A program made the translations under genes and the position numbers. Source: Trichostrongylus colubriformis (Eukaryota > Nematoda > Chromadorea > Rhabditida > Trichostrongylidae). From it: DNA of 64,000 nucleotides. This document shows positions 51,501 through 63,500 of this stretch, piece after piece. A model generated the notes under the pieces. It was given only the letters and a program-made list of their open reading frames with translations. It was not told the origin of the DNA and did not search any database. The stretch spans positions 25,913,686 through 25,977,685 of the forward strand of contig OZ022261.1 in assembly GCA_963978905.1 (NCBI GenBank), written 5' to 3'. The number at the start of each line of letters is the position of its first letter. Position 1 is the first letter of the stretch.

Positions 51501-54500
51501 TGAAAAGCCGTTGCATTCCGCAGGAATGAGGATGCTGAGTGGGCATGTGGCTGGACGCGGCTCGACAGGATCAGGAACGAGGATGTCAGGGCAGTCATGC
51601 AGACGGCACCGGTCCAGCTGAAGTTGAGGGAGCGGCGACTAAGATGGTATGGGCACGTGCTGAGAAGGTCGACAGACCTTTAAATTGAGAAGGCTGTATA
51701 AATCGAAGTACCCGGCAAACGATCGGCCGCGAGGAGCACAAAGGAAAAGGTGGAGGGGTGGCATCAAGACCGATCTCACGAAGGTAAAAAGTCACGGCAG
51801 AAGATGCCTTGGATAGAAGAAAGTGGGGACAACTGACAGAACCGAGGACCCCGCAACGGCGCGGGACTGACGCTAGGGAGAAGAAAAAGAAGAAGAAGCA
51901 CAGGAACTTAGCGAAACACGCTTAAAAAGGGGACTCTTCCTATGATCAAAAAAAGTTAATGGGTGCTCAGCGTGTAGCTCCTCCTACACTCCCTACGCAC
52001 CCACTCTTTTTCATTTTTGCCTCCTCAAGCACGTCCCTCTACGGTTAATGAGTTCCAGCGCTTTGCGACGCAATGATCCGTCGAGGTATTGAAACGGTTT
52101 CGCTCATAAAATTATGGCATTGTTTATCTGTGAACCAAGAATGACCCTTACAATTTAACGGGATATGAAGAATCCTACTTGAAATGATGTGAACCAACCT
52201 CGCTTTCCAACCTCGGAGTCCCGCTTGAAGTCGTATGATGGCATGACGCTTACGTAGATATCCCTTGCGTGCAACATACGTGCGCATCGTTTTTTGTATC
52301 ACATGGGCCGCATCACGTTGCGTTTTCTCTCGAAGTGTCTGCAGACGCTCAGCGAGGCGGTCACGTAAAAACACGTGGCTGCTACCTGGAAGAAGACAGT
52401 GCAAGTGTGCGATAACTCTACTCAAAATCATTGGAAATTCCTCTCTTGTGGATATATCACGCTCACCGATCTGGAAGTCATCGGCATATCTGACCCCTTG
52501 ACCATCGAGGATATCAACGATGATTTCTTTCTGTTTCTGACACAGAGCGATGTCCGATGGGAGAAGACAGCGGTAACTGAAAATAAACGCAATAAGTCGG
52601 ATTGCAAATACAATCTAATAAGCTTTGTAGAAAGTAAGTGTATAAAGATAGCTCTAGCGTACAAGAATGGTACAATATCAGGTGTGGTGCAAAAGGAGCC
52701 GATACGATGTCGCATTCTTGTCTGTGACCAGGGTCGGGGTCGAGCTTGCGTAAACTGCATAGAAATACGACCCCTCCAAGTCAACCAAAGACCCGACCAT
52801 ATGCCCCCCCCCCATTCCCCTCCCCTCGGATTGCAAATACAATCTAATAAGCTTTGTAGAAAGTAAGTGTATTAAGATAGCTCTAGCGTACAAGAATGGT
52901 ACAATATCAGGTGTGGTGCAAAAGGAGCCGATACGATGTCGCATTCTTGTCTGTGACCAGGGTCGGGGTCGAGCTTGCGTAAACTGCATAGAAATACGAC
53001 CCCTCCAAGTCAACCAAAGACCCGACCATATGCCCCCCCCCATTCCCCTCCCATGACCGATGTTGATAGTATACTGAAACGGTATCCTACAAAAAGGAAA
53101 GGTCGTCAATCGACAATCATGGCATTCTATTAGCTTGTCGCAAAATTAATTTCGGTTTCAAGGTATGTATAAATAAGTAGATTTTTTACCCTGAACTATT
53201 CCATCCCAAGGAGCGCCAGGCATACCATTTGGTGGGTTTTTTTCTGCTCTTTCAGAAACTTCTATGAATGTCGCTCTAAGTTTTCCAGCCGGCCTTTTCC
53301 AGGGCTGCGTATAATCATGAACCGACGCGACTATCGAGTCATCATGCTTTATGAGTTTAAATTGGAACACTCCGCAGCGGAGGCAGCTCGTAATCTCAGC
53401 AGTGTTTTTGGGACGAATTGTCCTTGCGAATGAACAGTGGAGCTCTGGTTTAAAAAATTTGCTTCTGGCGATTTTGATCTCGAAGAGAAGTCGGGTCACG
53501 GCCGCAGGTCATCGCTTAATGATCAAGATTTAAGGAGAGCCGTCGAAGCCAATCCGGAGACGAATACTCGTACGTTAGCAGAAGACCTAGGCGTACATTA
53601 CTCTACAGTGGCCAGACATTTGCTGACAATCGGCAAGGCGAAGAAGATGTCGAAGTGGGTGCCTTATGACCTGACCGATGAGCAGCGTCTGGCACGTTTC
53701 GACACCTGCTCTAATCTCCTAGTTCGCCATAAAAATGAGCCATTTGTAAACCGTATTATAACTGTAGATGAAAAATGGGTTCTTTATGATAACAGGAAGT
53801 GGGGATTAGTCTGGGTAGATAAGGATGCTCCTCCGAAAACTTTTCCTAAACTCGACCTTCACCCTAAAAAGGTTATGATTACTGTGTGGTGGTGTTGTAA
53901 AGGTGTAATCCATTACACTTTCTTGCAACCTGGTCAGCCAGTCACAGCAGAGTCTTACTGTTGTGATCTGGAGCAAATGTATAGAAAGTTGCAAAAATTG
54001 TGGCCGGCGGTGGTGAATAGAGGAGGGCCGATCCTGTTGCAGGACAACGCAAGGCCACACACCTCACAAATCACTCGGCAAAAATTGACCCACTTGGGTA
54101 TAGAAGTTCTCCCTCACCCAGCGTATTCTCCCGACCTTTCCCCAACAGACTATCACTTTTTTCGAGCCCTCAATTCTCATCTGCGTCAGAAACAATTTAC
54201 TAATTTAGACGATGTTGAATGTGCCTTCCTTGACTTCGTTGATTCTCGTGATAGTAGTTTTTATAGTGAAGGCTTAGATTTATTGTCTGTTCGTTGGCAA
54301 AAGTGTGTAGATTCTGGTGGTTTTTACTTCGATTAATAAACTTGTGTTTAAGCTGAGTTATAGTAGTTTGAAGTATGCGGTCCATTTCCAAAATTAATTT
54401 TGCAACAACCTAATATCTTGCATTACCCAGCAAAGAGCATGCTTTATTAATTAACAACACTTTTTTGAGACTGGAAACCACCTCACTGGCACACAGCCCA

Positions 54501-57500
54501 AAAATCAATTTTAAAAATAAGAGCTTCCGGATCCTCATCCCATACCGGACCTTGTCTAAAATCACTCACCGTTTCAGCTGTGAAAGTGTCGCGTGCCGCT
54601 TTCGCGACGCCGCCTCAGCTCCTCCTGCACCATACGCGCGCAAAATTGGCAGGTTGTGCGTATGTTGCCTCGTGAGCCATTGGCCTTACGAGTTACCATC
54701 TCATATGAATCGGAATATTCCCTTCGTGTGACTTACCTCTGAGCAAATCGTTCAAATGGGATTCGCACGGGATATCCTGCACGACGGAAGTGTAGGGTCT
54801 CTATGACGCAAAGTGCTTTCAGCTGTCTTGACAGCGATGGTACATCAAGATGTGCGGGAAGTCGTTCGTTGTTGCACTTCACACAACGCACGAAGTGGGA
54901 ATTTCCACTGAAAATCAATTTTGCTGATATAATTCCAAACACATTTAGATTTATAGCGTGGGCAAATGGCGTATCTCCTCACAAAGCTCATTGTGACCCC
55001 ATGTGACCAATAAAGAAAGTTTTACCCCAGAATTTTTTCGATCATTGCTGATGACGCCGTATTGAACTGTTGAGCGGCATAGACGACATGATCGGCGCCT
55101 TCCTTTCCACTGGCCAGTGGACGGAATAGCATAGAGATCACCTATGTAGCCATAAAATTTTATATCAGCGAAAGCGAAAAAGTAAACAAAGGGTGATATA
55201 CAAGAATACCGGATTTTGACTTTCAGCCAGAATTTTCACTACTTGTCCAGGTACCGAGCGCTTATTGCGTTGAACAAATCCGTGAACATTGTACCATGTT
55301 GTGCCGAAAAAGTGCCGCACAGACATCTGTAGACGGTCCTTGTTCTTCGCCTTAAATTACTTGAAGTACATTACAATATGGCAAGGTAGATTCGTTGAAA
55401 CTAAAAAAATTCTCAGTTGTTGACCTTCCCATACACGTTTTTGTCAAGGTGGTTCAAGTTGCAGTGTCGAAGATAAGACTCATCGGATGCCTGAAGGATA
55501 AGGTTCATACGATGCTTGCTTCTTCAATCTATCAATCATGAAATTTTTCGAAAGAGATTGAAGGGAATATCGCATTAAATACCCACTTTTGGGAACTTGC
55601 ACTCATCATCGATAAGGTATAGCAAGCCGTAAGGTTTCTTGCACAGCAGATCCACGGTTTTGTCATTGTCGAGCGTTGATGGCATCTTAACAAGCCTAAT
55701 TTCATTTAACCCGAAAGACTTGGTTCAGAAGTGGAACATTCGAATTATCACACAGCTAGTTTTTGGTTCCATTATGGCCTGTGTATATAAAATACAAGCT
55801 TTTGTAGCCTGAACATGATAAGTCGTTAGCGTGTTGCACATATCGGGAGCGCGCTTGTGAATAGTTAGCTGTTTGCAACAGCCAATCATGATCTGCGTTA
55901 CGCGCTGCCACGCCTTCTCCCATCTAAAGTTTGTTTGGGATGGGACAAAGCTTATTTCTCCCTATGCAAGTACTCTCTTCGAAGGTATTATCTCTTTCCT
56001 CTTCTCTAGATGTATCTAAGGAGACCTTAGCTTGGAATCAATAAACTTGGACTTTTTTAATTCTTATGTGTTCTGCTAATTAAACTGTTAGCTACGAAAA
56101 ATAGGTGCTAAGTGCATAAAAACCAATGAACAGTCGATACCTTCCAATCAAATATCAGTCCTTCGCCGACATAATCCGCGATTTCCTCGAAGAATGTTTG
56201 TTTCACAAAAGCGTTTTGAATCTTCTCATTCACGCTATTGATCAGTAGTTGTTCCAAGCCGTTGTTGTTATATCGCTAAATGTTTGTTGAATGACCATTA
56301 TCAAACGGATGGGTCAAACCTGAAATGCCTACTTCAACACCGTAGCAGTCGACCACAGTGATGACAGCAGTATGATCGGCGCATTTAAGATGTAGCGAGA
56401 TTCGGTTCAAAATCCAGTTGAACACCAATTCGTAGAGCGACATGGCCAGAGCATCCCGTGCGTCAAGTGCTTGACCCATGCTGTATGCCAGTTTGCTTAC
56501 ACCCTCATCTGTTTTCTAAAACACGAGTTTCACCTTTGTTGGCTCATAAGTTGGTGAAGGATTATAACTTGCAAGGCAGAGACATTTTTGAAATCTGCTA
56601 ACCGCAAGCGCTAATCAAAACATACCGGGACAACTAGTGTCGGTAAAACACTTAAACATGCGCTCAAGGGTGCTGTGTGGTTAGCAATTGAATAGCAAGA
56701 GTTCATGAAAACGTCGCTGAGCAACACAGATGAAAAAGAAGAAGTACGACGGGAGAGTACGAAACACCCGAAGCACAATCTACCGTATCGCTTTCATGGG
56801 CCTAGAGCTACTTGGTCACAAAAGGGACAACTTACGTACACAGATCACTTCATTGAACAAGGCAAGGTCCGCTAGGATAATCGTGTTGTCAATACGCCCT
56901 TACTTCAACACAGAAATTTTACAACTCTTGTCAAGACCACTACACAGTACTAAAACACAAAACGAGCCAAACAATCCCATTGTTCTAATCCAAAAATCGA
57001 AAATCTGAAAGAATAGCAATCTGTTTGAAGTCCCGCCAAACAACTTTGAGCAGTTGTCGGCGGGAGGGTCAGAGCTTCGCGCCCAGTGTTGGTCTACTTT
57101 CGACACTGGGTCGCCGCTTTGCTCCCAGAGCTTTCGCTGTCTCATACACCTTCCCCAATCACAACTTGAATCTATTCCTAAAATGATAATAACTTAACTT
57201 ACAGTGATTTTATGCGTGAAACATGGGGCAAAGCTGTGCATGTCAACATCAAGCAAGTACGAAGCCCATTTCAACTCAGCATCGTTGCCCACTTCCACAT
57301 ATTCAGGATCGTCAGTGGTGCTCTAGAAAATATACATATGGATGTTAAAGCCAAGAAAAGTCAACACCTGCTGCTTCTCAAGGCATGTGACCAATCAAAG
57401 GCACAACTCCGTCCCACCACTGGGAGAACGGCATCCGCAAGATAGGCACTGGTGAAAGGTCGCTAAGTTCTAGCAAGGGGTGGACACGCTCTTCATAATT

Positions 57501-60500
57501 CCAGCACCAGTGATGATCGTGATGATCTAGCGAATGCTATCCGTGAAGGCCAACGTGGACCATGCTCTCAATTGTTTGGCTCGTGGAATAGTTACCTGCT
57601 TAGCTCAGGCAATTTTGCTCTTGAGTTCAAAACGGGGAATTGAGGACAACGGAAGATGCAAATTTGGTGGATTGTGGAATATGACAGTAGGGGTGCTCAG
57701 CAGTGTAACGGTAGAGAATGAACGAAATAAAGTGGCGAAAAACCGAGATATATGAAGCCGAAAACCCCCTTCCCTCTCGCGCCAGTCTGCGTCACTAGCC
57801 GGAAGTGAACTGCAGACGGGCGAAAAGGCTAAATCAATCGGTCGCAAAAGATGTTCCGCCCTTGCCGACAACTCGCCCGGCTGTGAACTGCAGAACGACA
57901 CGCCGTGCTGCGAGATCGTGATAAGACCCCAAGCTACGCTTCTTCAAGGCGAGTTTCGCCACACACCATCTCTTCTGAAGGGGAAGGTTGGGTTTCAGAG
58001 AACATGTAATCATAGTTCTCACTTTCTTCTTACCGCTTCCGGTGCCTTTGAATCACTGTTGCACTACTCACAAGGGAAGGACCCTAGGTCGAAGTGGTCT
58101 TTCGGGAAGAGTTACATATGGTCCGACGTCTTTCCGAACGCTGATCTCGAACCTGCATTCCAAATTTGCAGAACGATTCCCTCGACGGAGATTTTTTTGT
58201 AAAAACCATACTATTACATGGTAGGTTTGGAAGCCCGTAGCACGCGAGCCAGACGTTCTCGCGCAAAACCAGTGCGATTTTCGTGTTCGGAGGACCAAAC
58301 AACCTCATAGGACACGTTTCCTGCCAATTCGAGGATTTGACGAAATTTTGGGAAAATTCTTGGCCTACCGGGAATTTGACCGAATTTCGGAAAAATTATT
58401 GGCCTACTCAATAGGCCTCGAATACTTGGCTAAAAACATGTTCCTTCAAGTAGTTTGGTCCCCTGAACGCGAAAATCGCACTGGTTTTGCACGAGAACAT
58501 CTGGCTCGCGTGCTACGGGCTTCCAAACCTACCACATATAGTATTGTTTTTTCAAAAATACATCCACAACTCCGCACAGAAAATCGTTCTACAAATTTGG
58601 AATGGAGGCTCGGGATCAGCGTCCGAAAATACGCCGGACCATATGTATCCCATTCAGAATGGCCACATCGACCTCGGGTCCTTCTCTTGTCAGTATAATC
58701 GACACAAGAATGGGACCATCTTTTTGGAGCACAATAGGAAATACCCCATAGTCTGGTAGATAAGTCCACCCGCACGCGGTGTCGCGCGCGGCACAGGCAG
58801 CCGCAGGCTTCAAAGAACCAAAGATGGAGGAAGTTGAGGAAGTTATGATTTGTGGATTGTGTTAATAACTAGTTTATATTGTATTGTATATTGTATTCGT
58901 TAATATAAAAGCGAGTAGCAAGTAAAGTTGAGGTCGTACGAAAGGTGAACACAGAAACTTAACAGTTGGCAGAGGAAAGTGAACGAGTGAGAGGAGAATT
59001 GTTGTTCAACGGGAGTTCCAATGTAACGATGGTTTTGGCGATGAAACAGCGGTTAAATGAAAACTTTTTCTTATTTCTGTTATGATAATGGTACACAAAG
59101 CCTCGCAGACATGGGTCTTTCACCTTATTTTTATCCTGCTAACCGTGCTTCTCCTTGCTCTGAGGAGAGGATTGTCAACAGCTTCTCGAAGACAGCATTA
59201 GGGGTAATGTGTTAATGAAGAAATCCCTACAAGAAGTCACTCACATGGTAGTCCTGGGCCAAAGAAGGCTATCTGTGGCGAAATGCCGGTGAAAAAGCGC
59301 CCCTCCGAGCTGTAGAAGCGCTGCAAAACGCCGCAACCGTCCAACTGTTCCGCCTCTCCCATACAACGATCGCGCCTCCAGATGACGTAATTCCCGATTG
59401 ACTGGGTGGGAGCGGCCAAGGAGATGCGGCAGGATCGAAGGTTTTGCGGCGCGCTTTCGCAGTTTTAGCTTGAAGCTCACTCCAAAAAGTAGATGCTGTC
59501 GTATTTCCAAACATTCCCTTGTGTTTACTTGGCAACATGCCAATGGAAAACTAGATCAGACTACCTGCGTCTTGTCGGACAGGTCGTCCGCGTCGAGAAT
59601 CAACAGTGGAAGGGGTCCTATTTCTCGGGTTTTTGGCCGTTTCCATTCTTTTTTTCTCCACAGTCCTGTTACTAGGCATCTCGACTTTCATATGCACTAC
59701 TTCTTTTACTTTTCGTCCGTATTTCCCCTAATGCTGCCTTTAAAGGAACCGGAAGGGGTCCGAATCAAGAGAAAGATGCAAGGAAATGAGCATTTTGTAA
59801 CGAACACAGAAGGTTAGAAGCGATAATCGGTGAAAAAAACCCAGATTCAAAAGCGCGACGCTGCGGTGTTTATTCGCATTCCATTCGCATCAACACACTG
59901 ACTTTCCGAGTTGTCCGCTGTAGGAGACGGGCCGCGGGCCAACGTTAGTTGAAGCACCTGACTCCCAGCGCAGTGGAGTGGCCATTCCCACTACATTAGC
60001 ATTCATGTAAGCACATTTAGAAACTATATAGGAAAGAATGAAGGAAAAAGTAGAAGAGAAAAACAACTTCGTAATAGAAACATCTCATTTTGGCACCATG
60101 CGAAGGCGTCAAATTGGCGAGTTTGTGCAATGGCGGCCACTTAAACTCGTCCACACTACGTCGGTTCTACCGTAAGCCAAAATTATCCCCTTCTGGTGTC
60201 TTTAGGGGCCTTGAACGAAAAGTCATTTTTAGATTAGATGAGTGGGATTTTTATGTTATGAATATTTGTGACGATGAAATGGAAATTGCGTAGAAAATTT
60301 AAGATGAATGATCATTGTTACACGTGTTAAACGAAGGTTTTAATGCGTGGTATTAAGATATTAAAAATAAATTTGAACAAACACTTGCTACAACTCCGTC
60401 GTTTTTAAGAATGAAGGGTGCACTGCGATCCCGTGTTTTGAAGACTGCGCCTGCGTCCGCCGCTGCCGCGCGCGACACGAGGGCGGACTTATCTACCAGA

Positions 60501-63500
60501 TTTTAGGGTAGTACTCAGAGACATGCTAACAATAAGACAGAACCCTTTTACTTAACAAGGAAAACCCATCAGGGTTGAGGCGCTCTTTCAGAACAGTTTG
60601 TTACGCATTTTGGCAGCCCATGAAACATAAAAATGATCCTTATTTTGCTGAATGATCATGGGAGCGACAAAAAATGGTCTGTGGTCCGATCCTCACTGAA
60701 AGCAAAATTTTGCATTTTTTCGAGGTACTCGTTATGTATTTATATATTATTACACATGCATATGGTGTGCGTAATTCATTTCTAGCATGCCAGAATAACC
60801 CTAAATACTCACACAAATGATTAATCACTTATCAGGGTTAGGTTCGAGAAAATATTGCACCCAGGTTGGAAAAAACCATAATACACTATCAAATTTTGAC
60901 CTGAATCAAACTTTAAATTTTTTTTGTGTTCATGCGAGTGCTTTGGGGGAGCGCTCCACGCCACGATAGACTTTTTGCCGCCCTCACGTCTGACTTTCAC
61001 GAGTGGGTCTAACAAGGGAAGGTATTTTATTCCCATGGAACTTTGAAATGAGACCAGGGAGGGATCGATAGAGCTTCGAACGCTGATTATAACTGTGAAA
61101 ACCAAACTTGCTAAATGGCATCCTGAAGCGAATTACGAGGGGTCAAAGTTTGCCTGTGACACCTCATTGGCGAGGCACTTTGCCATCAGACGGTTTGTCG
61201 AAATGGCCATTTGCAGTGAGACACATACCACTGTACGCGCTTTTAAATGCTGATCTCAAATCTGTATTCAGAATCTGTCAAACAATTACCTGAATGAAGT
61301 TATGGTTTTTCTGAAACAAAGAGTAATACCATTTCATAGTATGTTTGGGAGCCCATAGCGCGCGAGCCATATGTTTTCACGCGAAACCAGTGTGATTTTC
61401 GTTTCAGGGAATCAAACTATCCCATGGAACAAGTTTTCAGCCAATTCGAGAATTTGACCAAATCTCGGAAGAATTGATGGGCTATTGGCTGGCAACCCAT
61501 TTAACAAAGGAGAAGTCGTTGACCCTTGCCCAGCAAATGCTCTTATTTGGCGCTTGTTACGTCGTTTAGTGTGATGGGCAAGTGTGGCAGGTATGTGTAG
61601 GTTATCTTGTTCAGGTTGCAGGAATTTTTGTCGAAGAAATTCCAAAAACTATCACTTTACCCCCTGGCCACCCCTTACTTTCCGAAGTTGGACCTGAAAT
61701 TTTGACCCCTCGTAACTCGCTTAAGGATGCCACTTGGCAATTTTGGTTTTCACAGTCATAATCAGCGTTCGAAGCTCTACCGATCCCCCCCGGGTCTTTT
61801 TTAAAAGTTCCATGGGAAGTAAAATACCTCCCCTTGTAAGTCAGCCTTAGCATCAAATCCTAGTACCATAGTACTTATTCGCGAAACCAAAAAAAATTCC
61901 CGACATTTTATTACACTTGAATAATTATTGTAAATAATGAATCAGAGAGAACTTCCAGTTGTGCCCATGCTACTTAACTATACAAAGGTCGTACCCGACG
62001 CTGCCTGAAGTACATGTTTCCAAGGTGAAGTATTGTTGCCAGTGTTTTGTAGATGGTCTGTCGCTGTTCCTCGGAGAATCCGACAATCTCTAGTGATGCG
62101 TGGAGCTGAGCAAATTTTGCCGTATCGTCTCTTCCCCCATCCTCGCCAACTTTACCCTGTAAATCTGCTATACAACAACGAATGCTCTCACTGATAACCG
62201 ACAACACTGCTGAAGGTGTGCGCCATCAAAATAGAAATTTTGCGTGGTCACGTAAGGCGTATGACGCGAGTGCGAGCCAAGGGTGCCGTATTAATTGGGT
62301 CCTGAAGTTGAACACCCACAAGCTTCAAAGTGAGTCGTAGATCACTTTGGGACCCATCTATTAGGTTGATCGAAAAGTTTTGATAGGGTTGAGATTTTTT
62401 TCTATTTTATTTTACAACTCAGCGAGTAATGCAGGCTAACCAACAATATAATAACCATCATTAGTTATAACATTGTCCCACCCAACGGGCAGGGCAGCGA
62501 TTCCCTTCTCCCAGAATTAGGAGGATTAGGGTCAAAGAAGTCACCGACCACTTGTCCAAGGTGGTCATAGTTGACGAATTTTTTTTGCTACGAAAGCCCT
62601 AGGGGGCCGGAACAAGCGGTAATCTGAAGGGGCAGTGTCAGGGGAATAGGACGGATGTGGAACCTTGTCCCAACCTAGCTCTTCCAATTTTGCACGGGTC
62701 CCTCACATAGGTAAAGAGACCTGTGCAAAATTGGAGGAGCTAGGATGGGACACGGTTCCACATGCATCCTATTCACCTGATACTGCCCCCTCAGATTACC
62801 ACTTGTCCCGGCCCCTTGAGGCTTTCCTAGCGAAAAAAAATTCGTCACCCTGAACATGTGGTCGGTGACTTTTGACTCCTAATCCTCCTAAATCTGGGAG
62901 AAGAAAATCGCTGACCTGCTCTTTAGGTGGGACAATGTTATAACTAACGATGGTTATTATATTGTTGATTAGCCTGCATTACTTTCTCAGTAATAGAAAA
63001 AAGTCTCAACCCTCTCAAAACTTTCCGATCAACCTAATACATACGGCGCTCCTACCTCGCACCCATCGCTTTGCAAGTTGAACACCCACAAGCTTTCTGC
63101 TCTAGTGAAACCCACGCCGGGATGAAGTGAGGTCGTCACAGACACAACATACGGCATATTCCAACTTACCTGTGTGAGATAAAAGAATTTCTGCTGATCA
63201 CGGATGCCGTAACTGGCTTTTGTTTCAGAGGACATGCCGGCACACAATTCGTAGAAGACGTTGAAATTACGTTCACCGGCTTTCTGAGACACCACACGGA
63301 TTGTCTCCAGCGGTAGCGTCGTACGCAAACTCAGACCCGATAGAGTATTCCTTGAATAATACAGTGACTCATTCGAAGAAAGATATGTAGGCTGTTTCAA
63401 AACGCGGTTCACCATACCCTCGCTAAGAAGCTCAGAGAATTAGAAGGGACAAAGGTGTACATATTTTCAGTCAATTACTCTATGACACTTCTGTCTTCAT

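Larger units (their letters stand above)
44484..52178 (-). other. 7.7-kb myosin intron
   Basis: Contains the MITE at 44581, the 1.4-kb palindrome, the TTAA MITE at 47529, the Tc1-type element at 48032 and the RTE at 48846. Around 46990-47290 the minus strand is open in two frames (for example NLPIFEPEQIGSADSTISSR). It may be a decayed exon or pseudogene and is not needed for phase. Confidence 0.65.
57323..61994 (-). other. 4.7-kb myosin intron
   Basis: Almost wholly repeat: a MITE copy (57605), a foldback (58060), the TIR element with its nested MITE (58742-60510) and a second foldback (60995). No additional motor exon was seen, and the flanking exons join in phase 0. Confidence 0.7.
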
